A DNA stretch of 48,120 bases from Flavobacteriales bacterium (GTDB lineage: Bacteria > Bacteroidota > Bacteroidia > Flavobacteriales_G > JALEGO01), in assembly GCA_020631045.1 (NCBI GenBank), contig JAHDHZ010000010.1:9168-57287 (forward strand), in the 5' to 3' direction. The translations under genes and the position numbers were made by a program. Shown piece after piece: positions 35,022 through 43,351 of the stretch (its first letter is position 1; the number at the start of each line of letters is the position of its first letter). The notes below the pieces were generated by a model. The model saw only the letters and a list, made by a program, of their open reading frames with translations. It had not been told where the DNA came from and did no database searches.

Positions 35022-38000
35022 TTAAATTTTAATCACTTTTGTCACATAAGTATTGAAAAACTCATCTTTTGCTTCAATGAAATAAGTACCCGGCTTTAAA
35101 GGCAAAAGACTCATTTCTCTTACTTGCTCTGCTCTTAATTCTAATTGTACTTCACCCGTTAAATCTTTCACACGCACATACTTAATATTCACATCTAACA
35201 TACCCAAGTCAGGATCTTCAATCGCCACAAACATTCGATCACTTGTTGGATTTGGATACCCCTTAAGCTTTAAAGGAAATACATCTTTAAAATTATACAA
35301 CATCGTACTCAAGGTCGTATTGGTTGTGATAAAATCATTGAAATCAAATTGAATGTGTGCTTTATTCAAGACCACAGCCTGATTGGCTACTTGCTTTTTG
35401 GGCAATACTTTAAAACTTACAAAACCATGACTTTCAGGTTCATTTGAGTTACTATCTGGCAAATGAATGCCCGTCATCAGCCATCTGAGCACTCCATTCT
35501 CATTGGTAAAACTACCCCCATGACTACTCGCAACAGGCACTACCGTTGAGGCATCTAAGTGCATAGATAAAGTATCTACGATCAACACTCTTTCAGCGGC
35601 ATAAGTACCCACGTTTTGAAAACGAATCTTATAGGTCAAGGTATCTACTGGCTTTACGTAATGTTGGGTGGATGCCCCAAGGGGAAAAACCTGCTTGTCA
35701 TTCGGATCAACCGACCCTACTACAATATCGCTGGTCTGATTTTGACTTTGAAATACACCACAATCAACTTCTACTGGGCTCGCCTGAACACTGATGTTTA
35801 AAACATCTTCTAATTGCGCTACCCTGCTTACAGAATCGACAATATTAATGGTAAGTGACTCACCTACTTCAAGAGCGCTAATTACCCAGCTGTAAGTTGT
35901 GTCTATCTTTTCATCCCACATAAGATCAGCACTAATCAAAGCGATCTGTGAGGCTAGAGCCAAATCAATTTCTAAATCGGTAGCTCTTTGTGTCCCTTTA
36001 TTTGACACTTGAATAACAATTGTATTTCTAAGTCCCCTTCTCAAGGCAGAAGTGCTCACAAAGGCCTCAATATCTGGACCATCACAAATAGGGGTTAACC
36101 CAAAGTTTTGATCACAATACTCTTGCTGGTTTTCAACTGTCAATTCAATGGTCTGTGTGCAATTGTTTTGCCACACAGCATTGCTATTCAAGCTTAGGGT
36201 GTAATCTGCAGCACTTACATAAGTTCTATAATTACCTAAAGTGTCAGTTGAAATATAACTCTGATCAGAAAGGTTAATGGTTTGTCCTTTCAATACAGGC
36301 TCTCCTAAATCAAATACACAGTTGTCATTTACATCTTCATAGACTGTTCCGCAAATCAAAGCGCCTTGCTGTTCAACCACCTCAACACAAGTATTTACAG
36401 CAATATGCTCAACTACCTGTACAATACCTGAAGGCCATTCAATGATCAATGAATCAATCTCATTAGCATCTGCTAATCCGAACATTGCTTTTAATGTGCT
36501 TTGACCAGCCGCACCCCCTCCACTCATCGTCGAGATCGCTCTTACTTGCCACACATCAACACCATTCAAATTTGCCTTTAAACGCACACGCGCGCCAATC
36601 GCAGATCGATTTGATCTGGTGCCTTCTAATTTAACACACAACCATGAACTACACTGCGCTTTGGCGTTTTCATAAAACTCATTTACTTCACCTGAACGGT
36701 TGCCCACAAACAAATCTAAATCTCCATCAACATCATAATCAGCCCAAGCATGCGCAAAAGCATCATTGGTCTTACTGGCAATGGGGTTGTCAATACGCGT
36801 GAAATTGCCCTGCCCATCATTGGTGTAGAAGAAATTCACTGCCTGTTGATCATTGGTTACCAATAAATCTACATCTCCATCATTGTCAAAATCAGCAAAC
36901 GAACTACCATGTGAATGCCCTTTATCAATCGAAGGTTGCGCTGAGGCAAGCAACTGAAAGCTGCCCCCTACATTTTCATACAAATGATTGGCTTGATCTG
37001 ATGCATTGGCAATAAACACATCTAAATCTCCATCATTATCAATATCAGCAAAACTTGCACCTACTGAATGGTTTAAAGCCGTTACCAAATGCCCCGTAGT
37101 CACTTGGGTAAAAACTCCTGCTCCTTCGTTTATATACAAAGCATTGGGTTGGTTATTGGTGTTTAAGACCAACAAGTCTAAATCGTTATCTGAATCAACA
37201 TCAGCCCAAGTGCCTGCCACAGAATACTGCGCATCCATCGTAATTGGAGTATTGTCAACTTCTGAGAAAGTACCATCACCATTGTTGTGATAGAGCACAT
37301 TAAACTTAGTGGGCATAAAATCTGCCACAAATAAATCTAAATGCCCATCGTTGTCGTAATCTGCCCATGAAGCACTGTGCACATAACCCCCATATGCCGA
37401 AACATTGCCTGGTACTTCAGTGAAGGTTCCTGACCCATCATTTTGATACAACTTATTGGTCGCGCCTGTATTGTTGGCTAAGAGCACATCTATGTCTCCA
37501 TCATTGTCATAATCTGCCCAGGCAGAAGAAACTGTTCCTCCAACTGTATTTGAAAGATTTGATGTGGCTACACTAAAGGTGCCATTTCCGTTGTTCATGT
37601 ATAATTTATTTGAAGCACCATCGTCATATTCAGCCACAAATACATCTTCAAAACCATTGCCATCAACATCTGCCCAACTTACGCCCCAGGTATTTGAAGA
37701 AGCAGTGGTTAAACCTGCAATGGTTTTTTGGTCAAACTTCACTGAAGGGTCATAAGCCAAGTTGATGGCTGGCAAATCTGCTCCACAAGCTCTTTTAGAG
37801 CGCAAAGTGGTTTGAATCACATCACCTGCCTTGAAGTTAGATTCTAATTGCATTTGAAATTTGATTTTAAAGCGATTTGAATCGAGCTTAAAAACCCCTG
37901 GCAAACCATTTGTATTGATCGCTGAGTTTAAATTTTGAAAATCATAGGTATATACATTTGTTTGCAATGCAGGGTCTGTAACTGCTGTGTAATCAGCCGC

Positions 38001-41000
38001 TAAATTGTATTGCAATGCTGCACTTGAAGGCACATGGGTAATGCTTGCGTTGGCAGGTACCGCAACATCTAAAAACAAGTCTTTTACAACTGCCAATTGC
38101 ACTGAAGCGATTTCAAGCTCAACCTCAACAATTGGGCTACAAGGGTCTCCAACTGTTCGGCCATAAATGACCGCTTGGGTTTCAGAAGGTTTGGGCTCTA
38201 CATACAACTTTAAGGTTCTGTATCCGCAATTGAAGGCCTCAAAGCTTTCAGGGTATCCCGAACACTCATACCCCGCATGCATGATGATGTTTTCATAGCT
38301 GCAGGTATTGTACGAGGCTATAATTTCAATGAGTTCATCATCTACAGTACCAATTTGATACAAACCATTGACAAACGGAAGCTCGGCACCAGTAGTCGTG
38401 TTGATGACTTTTTCAATGGTGATGTTGTTGTTTGGAGCAACTAAATGTACCCAAGTGTTGTTTACTGAGTTTGAATTGGTTTTCACCTGTACTTGCCACT
38501 TCACTGTTTTGTCGATTCCGTCGACTATGGGGTTGAGCGGAATTAAACTGATCTGGTTGGGTCTGAAACGAATGTTGTCTGTACTGGTATTCATTGTCAC
38601 CACATCATCGCCCATTAAATTGTTGTGCTGCATTTTAAAATTCCAGTGCACCGGCTGATACACCTCTTGGGGCACAAAACAATTGGGTGCCAGGGTTAAG
38701 AAAAAAGTCCCTCTAAATCCATCATCAGAGAGGTTAAGGCTTCCGCCATTCATTGTATAGTGCTGGGTCATATCAAAGGTATAGGTATTGCCATTGATCT
38801 GATCTGCAACGATGTTGTTTACGCTTTCAGTAATAGTTGCATTGGTATAACGGGTTCTATATTGTCTGAAATACATGTTTTCAATGGCATAGTTGTCAGG
38901 AATTTGAAACTGTACTTCATTCACAAAAGCCCAATTTCTATATTCATACGGAAAGAGGTTTCCACCGTTATAATTTGAACAGCAATCTCCGATACTCAAA
39001 TACACGTTTTGAGTGATGGTTTTATTGCATCCTGAAATGGTTGAATTGGCATTGCCCCAAGTGGTGAAATAATATCCAATCAAAGTAATTCTACCCCTGT
39101 AAGTATTACATTGATAGCGATTTGCCAGGGTTGGATTGGGCACATCACTCACATAAAAACTGTTTGATACGGTCACTTCTTGAACAATGCCACCTAAGTT
39201 TTGATCTACCCTGTAAGAGGGCATCACAAAAACAGAATCACCTTGCTCAAAGACAAATCCATCAAACCCAGCATCAATTGCCCGAAGCGTTGCAGCAGAA
39301 AAGTCGTAGTGAAATGTTCTGGTTGATCCTTGATCAGAAAAACTAGAAGCAGTGGTTTGTACTTCAAGGTAGGTACCCGCGCTTTGGTCGTATACTCTTA
39401 TTGTACACCCTGCATCGATAAGCGCTGTACCAAGCGGAATAGTTGAAGAGGCGTATCCGTAAGCAAAATCAGAAAAATTGGCGTTGGTTTTAATGGTTCC
39501 TGTAAATACTGAGGCAATGGTATCGCCATACATGGCACGATTCAATTTAATTTTTGAGGCATCTAACAAAGAAGGACTATCTGGCAAACCATCTTGATTG
39601 TTGTCAGATACTCCCAATGAAGTTCTAAAAATTTCAAAATCTTGAAACACCAAACCTTTCTCACAGTTTCCTGGGCAATGCAAATAGGTCTCAACACTTT
39701 CTTTGCAGCTTATAGGCACCAAACAAGTATTTGTACATGCTGGGTCTGGCATGTAAAATACTTGCAGCATTAAGCTTTTTGATCCACCCACAACACCTTG
39801 CACATTACAATTGGCAAGCAACCAAATATTGATTTCAGCCTTCGCAATGGTAAAGGGCGCCTCGGTAGGATAAATCACTTCGATGATTCCGTTAGGCTTG
39901 TCGTAATTTACAGATGATGCCGTCCATTGATTGGGTCCAGAGGTAAAGGTCAATTCATCTAAATCTTCTGTCCACTCCAATCCGTTAGGCAATTCAAAAA
40001 CCGCTTTGTAATACGCTCCATCAGCTTTGGGAAGGGTGTTTTCATGAGAAGAAACAATAAAAGTGAATTCCTCTTTTTGACCGTCATAGATATCTGGTGG
40101 GGTCTCTGTAAAAAAAGTCATCTTGTTTTTATTGACCTCTTGAATCTTATCATCTTTCTGATAGGTCTGCGTCTCGCAATAGTCTGTATAATTGATGTCA
40201 TAATTGTAGCCCATAATCTTTGTATCGTTACAGGTGGTGATGCAACAACGATACATATCAAAGCTTATAACCATTTGTTTGCCAGGCTGAAGGTCTGGTA
40301 GGTCTAGTATCATGCTGCCTACTGCTGCTGAACCCAAACAACTTATTGAATTAGTAAGCTGGGTAGTAGTAGGCAAGATTTGCTGAGCGGTTTGCCCCTG
40401 AATTTGAGCCTGAATACTGTTGACATCTATTCTTTGAGCAATAGAAGCATCAAACAAATCATTGATTGCGTTGAACACATCAAGCTCAATGTTAGCAGCC
40501 AATCCCTGACCGTTGTTTTTAATGATGATTTGCTGAGTGCTTGCCACACTGGGGTCTAGGCATGAGGCCACCTCATCTTGAGGAGTAATGCTCAAAGAAG
40601 GATATTTTAAATTTACCGTCACATGCGCATTGCGCGTAGAGAATTGACATTCAGCGCCTTGATTATACCAAACCGCCTTTAAGTTAGAAGTCATTGTCAC
40701 TTCTTCACAGGCCGTAGCCGAAAGTGTTTGAGTGAGGGTGATGCTCTCGTTTTTATCAAAAAATCCATCGTTGTTTCCAACGCTGTTAAAATCTGAAGAT
40801 GAAAGACTTATGGTTTTGCCATCTGCTTGTAAAACTCCTGAACTGACGCCCTGAATAGAAAGTCTTGTCTCATGCTCATCAATTAAATCAAAAGCCTCTA
40901 CCCTGCCATTACCTGCATTGACAATCGTAATACTTCTTTCAAATACATCACCTGAAGAAAGTGTTTTGGTAGTAGGATTGGTCTGAATAATATTCAAAGA

Positions 41001-41459
41001 GGCATACAATAAATTATACGAGTTTGAAGTATGTGTTTTTTGAACAGAAGAAGCCGTTGCTGAAATCGTATTTCTAAGCACCACACCATTCAACACCTCT
41101 TGAATCGCCTGACAGTTCGCCAACATGTTAAAACTAAATTCTAAGGTTTGATTTACCCCTATATCTGAGCTTTGCACCTGAATCTGGTGTTGACCTGTAG
41201 AGTTTACATTTAAGGTATGGCCACTTAAGCTGCTTATACTGGCATTTTCATACAATACACCATTAGGCATCGCTATGTCTAAAGTAACCCCAGTTAAAGG
41301 ATTAGAGGCATTGTTGACCATGCGCACTGTAAAGACAGCTGCAGATCCATCAACTGATAAATCTAAAGGCGCTGTACTTTCAATCTCGTAGTCTTGTGCG
41401 AAAAGTGATACTGAAAAAAAAGAAAAAATGCTGGCGATGATTAATAAATAGGTTTTCAT
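35022..41459 (-). CDS. Giant T9SS-secreted multidomain surface protein (FG-GAP/ASPIC-UnbV, conserved repeats, sorting domain)
   Basis: About 2145 residues. The start is the second of two in-frame ATGs (first at 41465), giving MKTYLLIIASIFSFFSVSLFAQ as signal peptide. Residues 25-1240 are beta-rich DUF11-like surface repeats with many Cys. Seven FG-GAP-like calcium-binding repeats follow (about 1255-1600; D-Y-D-N-D-G type), then an ASPIC/UnbV domain (about 1620-1690; EWPSGIVQVVE), an SdrD-B-like segment (GTVYEDVNDNCVFDLGEP), and a DUF7619-like region starting DPNDKQVFPLG. The last 75 residues form the T9SS type-A sorting domain (YPNPTSDRMFVAI... ending KVIKI). It is likely a matrix-binding or adhesive surface protein. 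It lies under promoter element copy 4. Confidence 0.9.
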   Translation of the reverse strand: MKTYLLIIASIFSFFSVSLFAQDYEIESTAPLDLSVDGSAAVFTVRMVNNASNPLTGVTLDIAMPNGVLYENASISSLSGHTLNVNSTGQHQIQVQSSDIGVNQTLEFSFNMLANCQAIQEVLNGVVLRNTISATASSVQKTHTSNSYNLLYASLNIIQTNPTTKTLSSGDVFERSITIVNAGNGRVEAFDLIDEHETRLSIQGVSSGVLQADGKTISLSSSDFNSVGNNDGFFDKNESITLTQTLSATACEEVTMTSNLKAVWYNQGAECQFSTRNAHVTVNLKYPSLSITPQDEVASCLDPSVASTQQIIIKNNGQGLAANIELDVFNAINDLFDASIAQRIDVNSIQAQIQGQTAQQILPTTTQLTNSISCLGSAAVGSMILDLPDLQPGKQMVISFDMYRCCITTCNDTKIMGYNYDINYTDYCETQTYQKDDKIQEVNKNKMTFFTETPPDIYDGQKEEFTFIVSSHENTLPKADGAYYKAVFELPNGLEWTEDLDELTFTSGPNQWTASSVNYDKPNGIIEVIYPTEAPFTIAKAEINIWLLANCNVQGVVGGSKSLMLQVFYMPDPACTNTCLVPISCKESVETYLHCPGNCEKGLVFQDFEIFRTSLGVSDNNQDGLPDSPSLLDASKIKLNRAMYGDTIASVFTGTIKTNANFSDFAYGYASSTIPLGTALIDAGCTIRVYDQSAGTYLEVQTTASSFSDQGSTRTFHYDFSAATLRAIDAGFDGFVFEQGDSVFVMPSYRVDQNLGGIVQEVTVSNSFYVSDVPNPTLANRYQCNTYRGRITLIGYYFTTWGNANSTISGCNKTITQNVYLSIGDCCSNYNGGNLFPYEYRNWAFVNEVQFQIPDNYAIENMYFRQYRTRYTNATITESVNNIVADQINGNTYTFDMTQHYTMNGGSLNLSDDGFRGTFFLTLAPNCFVPQEVYQPVHWNFKMQHNNLMGDDVVTMNTSTDNIRFRPNQISLIPLNPIVDGIDKTVKWQVQVKTNSNSVNNTWVHLVAPNNNITIEKVINTTTGAELPFVNGLYQIGTVDDELIEIIASYNTCSYENIIMHAGYECSGYPESFEAFNCGYRTLKLYVEPKPSETQAVIYGRTVGDPCSPIVEVELEIASVQLAVVKDLFLDVAVPANASITHVPSSAALQYNLAADYTAVTDPALQTNVYTYDFQNLNSAINTNGLPGVFKLDSNRFKIKFQMQLESNFKAGDVIQTTLRSKRACGADLPAINLAYDPSVKFDQKTIAGLTTASSNTWGVSWADVDGNGFEDVFVAEYDDGASNKLYMNNGNGTFSVATSNLSNTVGGTVSSAWADYDNDGDIDVLLANNTGATNKLYQNDGSGTFTEVPGNVSAYGGYVHSASWADYDNDGHLDLFVADFMPTKFNVLYHNNGDGTFSEVDNTPITMDAQYSVAGTWADVDSDNDLDLLVLNTNNQPNALYINEGAGVFTQVTTGHLVTALNHSVGASFADIDNDGDLDVFIANASDQANHLYENVGGSFQLLASAQPSIDKGHSHGSSFADFDNDGDVDLLVTNDQQAVNFFYTNDGQGNFTRIDNPIASKTNDAFAHAWADYDVDGDLDLFVGNRSGEVNEFYENAKAQCSSWLCVKLEGTRSNRSAIGARVRLKANLNGVDVWQVRAISTMSGGGAAGQSTLKAMFGLADANEIDSLIIEWPSGIVQVVEHIAVNTCVEVVEQQGALICGTVYEDVNDNCVFDLGEPVLKGQTINLSDQSYISTDTLGNYRTYVSAADYTLSLNSNAVWQNNCTQTIELTVENQQEYCDQNFGLTPICDGPDIEAFVSTSALRRGLRNTIVIQVSNKGTQRATDLEIDLALASQIALISADLMWDEKIDTTYSWVISALEVGESLTINIVDSVSRVAQLEDVLNISVQASPVEVDCGVFQSQNQTSDIVVGSVDPNDKQVFPLGASTQHYVKPVDTLTYKIRFQNVGTYAAERVLIVDTLSMHLDASTVVPVASSHGGSFTNENGVLRWLMTGIHLPDSNSNEPESHGFVSFKVLPKKQVANQAVVLNKAHIQFDFNDFITTNTTLSTMLYNFKDVFPLKLKGYPNPTSDRMFVAIEDPDLGMLDVNIKYVRVKDLTGEVQLELRAEQVREMSLLPLKPGTYFIEAKDEFFNTYVTKVIKI
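36665..37690 (-). repeat. Seven tandem coding FG-GAP-like repeats, about 155 bp each
   Basis: Seven copies of a D-x-D-x-D-G-x-x-D calcium-loop motif lie within the giant surface protein. The first aspartates are coded at about 37668-37670 and the last copy at about 36738-36740, a span of about 930 bp for six intervals. Each unit has a W/FADxDNDGDxDL core and an LYxNxGxGxF end. The motif DYDNDGDID-like loop varies between copies, so these are old diverged repeats. Confidence 0.85.
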
Positions 41460-41489
41460 AGGCATACGATTTTGGCTTTGTATACCTTC

Positions 41490-41594
41490 TATAAGAATTA
41501 GACCAAAAAATTAAGCCCCTGAAAAACAAATAGTTGAATTGAATTCAGGGTTTGGATTACGCTAAAAACTAGAACTATTTTCTCATTTTGAGAA
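41490..41594 (-). promoter_or_regulatory. Composite promoter element, copy 4, for the giant T9SS protein operon
   Basis: Read on the minus strand: palindrome TTCTCA-AAA-TGAGAA from 41594 to 41580, six bases, TCTAG, then TTTTCAG from 41525 to 41519 (69 bases from the palindrome start), TTAA from 41514, and TGGTCT from 41505. TTATA follows five bases later. The palindrome overlaps the last codons and stop of the sirtuin gene. The predicted transcription start near 41479 leaves about 20 nt to the ATG at 41459. The GGCAC block is weaker than in copies 1-3. Confidence 0.65.
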
Positions 41595-42269
41595 AGTCTC
41601 AAGCAATCCTAATAGCCCTTCAGAAGCTTTTGACTGCATCACCTTGAGATTTGATCGTTGAGTCAATTCATAATTGATGGATGGATTCACATCGATATAA
41701 TATACTGCTGCATTTGTGGGTGCATATCCAACCAAAGAAGCCGCCGGATATACTTGCATTGAAGTGCCTACAATAATGATCACTTCAGCATCAGAAACTT
41801 CTTGAACAGCCTTTTCAAACATAGGCACATCCTCAGTGAACCAAACAACATGTGGGCGCAATTGCCCACCACTGGGGCATAGATCCCCTAGATTTAAATC
41901 TTCTGTCCAAAAGGTAACATAAGTAGGGTCTTTGGTACTTCTCACCTTTCTTAACTCGCCATGCAAATGCAACACACTTGAACTGCCCGCACGCTCGTGC
42001 AAGTCATCAACATTTTGCGTGATGATCTTTACGACATGATGCTTTTCTAATTGAGCCAAAGCAAAATGCCCTTGGTTCGGATCGACTTCTTTGAGCTGTG
42101 CTCTTCTTTGATTGTAAAATTCTAAGACCAATTCAGGGTTCGCCTTAAAACCTTCAGGTGAGGCCACTTGCATAACATCATGCCCTTCCCATAATCCATT
42201 TTGATCTCTAAAAGTAGAAATGCCACTCTCAGCTGACATGCCCGCTCCGGTGAGTACTACTATTTTCAC
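41583..42269 (-). CDS. cobB: NAD-dependent protein deacylase, sirtuin (class III-like)
   Basis: 228 residues from a GTG that overlaps the phosphoesterase stop (GTGA). Sirtuin motifs are in place: GAGMSAESGISTFRDQNGLWE, FYNQRRAQL (the Tyr-x-x-Arg that favours succinyl/malonyl-lysine), QNVDDLHERAGSSSVLHLHGEL with catalytic His in HLHGE, and IIVGTSMQVYPAASL. The four zinc cysteines are missing, leaving a single Cys in LCPSGGQLRPHVVWF, a form I recall as common in Bacteroidota. It removes acyl groups from lysines in the cytoplasm. Its end carries promoter element copy 4, so the downstream operon's regulatory region lies inside this gene. Confidence 0.92.
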   Translation of the reverse strand: MKIVVLTGAGMSAESGISTFRDQNGLWEGHDVMQVASPEGFKANPELVLEFYNQRRAQLKEVDPNQGHFALAQLEKHHVVKIITQNVDDLHERAGSSSVLHLHGELRKVRSTKDPTYVTFWTEDLNLGDLCPSGGQLRPHVVWFTEDVPMFEKAVQEVSDAEVIIIVGTSMQVYPAASLVGYAPTNAAVYYIDVNPSINYELTQRSNLKVMQSKASEGLLGLLETFSK

Positions 42270-43294
42270 TTCACAAAAAATTTAGAGCATGTATATACTG
42301 TCAAACACAATATAAAGGCAAAAAAAGCGCCTTGTAAAAAAGATCGATCAAACAACCGGCGCTTGATTTTTTGAATAATCGAGCTCGATGTGTTTTCAGC
42401 AGACATAACCTCTGTATACTGATTGATTGACAAGGGTGTTTGAAAAGTCAGAGAAATCGGCAATAACTGTACTGATCCATCATGAGACACCTGCACCTTA
42501 AGCATTTTATCATCTGGGCCATCTGTGATATGTGTATGCACGTATGTAAGGTTAAAAATAGTGTCTTTTACAGCATAAAGATCTGTAGTTTGTGCGGCCA
42601 TATCTCCTGAAAATGTATATACTGAAATGTTTTGCTCGTTTAAGACTCGAAGAAGGGGCTTGAGTTGCTCAAAAAACAATGCCTGCTGTTTTAGATGTAA
42701 AGGCCTATGCACAAAGAAAAAAGCGTTCTGAAATTGTTGGTCTTTGATTTTGGGGTGCATGAGGGCATGCAAAAATGCTGTTTGATTTTCAGAAAAGTCA
42801 GAAGCTTTATCTTTTTGAACAATGCTTTGTTCTGAGTCAAGTACCACAAATAAATTGTTTTGATGCTCAAAATAAAAATAGGGTTTGACACCGAAAACGT
42901 CATGATACAATTGAAAATCTATGCCCTTTGATGTATAGCCTTCATGATTGCCAAGAGCATTGAAAGCAGGAATCTTAAGTTTATCTATAAAACATCTCTT
43001 AAAGTTTAAAATATGTATAGAATCTGCTTTTTTATAACTGTCTCCCAAAAGCATTAAAAAACTGGCACTATCAGCATTTAATTTGTCTACATGCGCTAAA
43101 ATAGAAGCTGCGGGAAATACCGATTGATTTAAACTGCCATATGTATGGCCAGCCACAAAAAAAGAAAATGTACCAGTACTGTCACTTTGCGCTTGAATGT
43201 CAAGATGATTTAACGCATACTCTTGCTGAGCTAAACACATAAAGCAAAGCATTGTACAACAAAGCATAAAAAAGTATTTGAAGCCTTTAATCAA
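42266..43294 (-). CDS. Exported calcineurin-like metallophosphoesterase with C-terminal membrane anchor
   Basis: 342 residues from a TTG at 43292-43294; a later ATG at 43265-43267 would lose the positive n-region of the signal peptide (KGFKYFFMLCCTMLCFMCLAQ). The phosphoesterase core has LLGDSYKKAD, ALGNHEGY, FFFVHRPLHL and FSGDMAAQT. The first motif reads VAGHTYG, so the usual metal Asp of D-x-H is Ala; metal binding at one site may be altered. A hydrophobic segment (about 318-338) ends the protein, placing the enzyme in the periplasm on a membrane anchor. It is divergent from the CotH/VTC genes, and a role in dephosphorylating surface material is possible. Start confidence is moderate. Confidence 0.8.
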   Translation of the reverse strand: MIKGFKYFFMLCCTMLCFMCLAQQEYALNHLDIQAQSDSTGTFSFFVAGHTYGSLNQSVFPAASILAHVDKLNADSASFLMLLGDSYKKADSIHILNFKRCFIDKLKIPAFNALGNHEGYTSKGIDFQLYHDVFGVKPYFYFEHQNNLFVVLDSEQSIVQKDKASDFSENQTAFLHALMHPKIKDQQFQNAFFFVHRPLHLKQQALFFEQLKPLLRVLNEQNISVYTFSGDMAAQTTDLYAVKDTIFNLTYVHTHITDGPDDKMLKVQVSHDGSVQLLPISLTFQTPLSINQYTEVMSAENTSSSIIQKIKRRLFDRSFLQGAFFAFILCLTVYTCSKFFVK

Positions 43295-43322
43295 TTCTAA
43301 AAATTTATTGGTGAGGGTTTCT

Positions 43323-43330
43323 TAATTTTG
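43323..43330 (+). promoter_or_regulatory. Bacteroidota -7 promoter box (TAnnTTTG) for the CotH operon
   Basis: TAATTTTG at this position matches the Bacteroidota housekeeping -7 consensus TAnnTTTG exactly. It places a transcription start about 15 bp before the ATG at 43352. A TTG at 43308-43310 is closer (12 bp) than the usual -33 spacing, so the upstream half is not convincing. It lies in the 57-bp divergent gap. Confidence 0.5.
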
Positions 43331-43351
43331 CTGCTTATATTCTGCTGCAGC

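Noticed and set aside
36665-37690. Tandem repeats as a CRISPR or mobile repeat
   Set aside because: They are in-frame coding repeats of a calcium-loop protein domain with diverged sequence and 155-bp period.
37006-38978. Several open frames on the plus strand opposite the giant gene
   Set aside because: They are antisense shadows of a continuous 2145-residue domain protein, with no recognisable domains or start context.
40040-40055. TTTTCATGAGAAGAA inside the giant gene as a fifth palindrome copy
   Set aside because: The spacer is missing and no downstream blocks follow. It lies in coding sequence.
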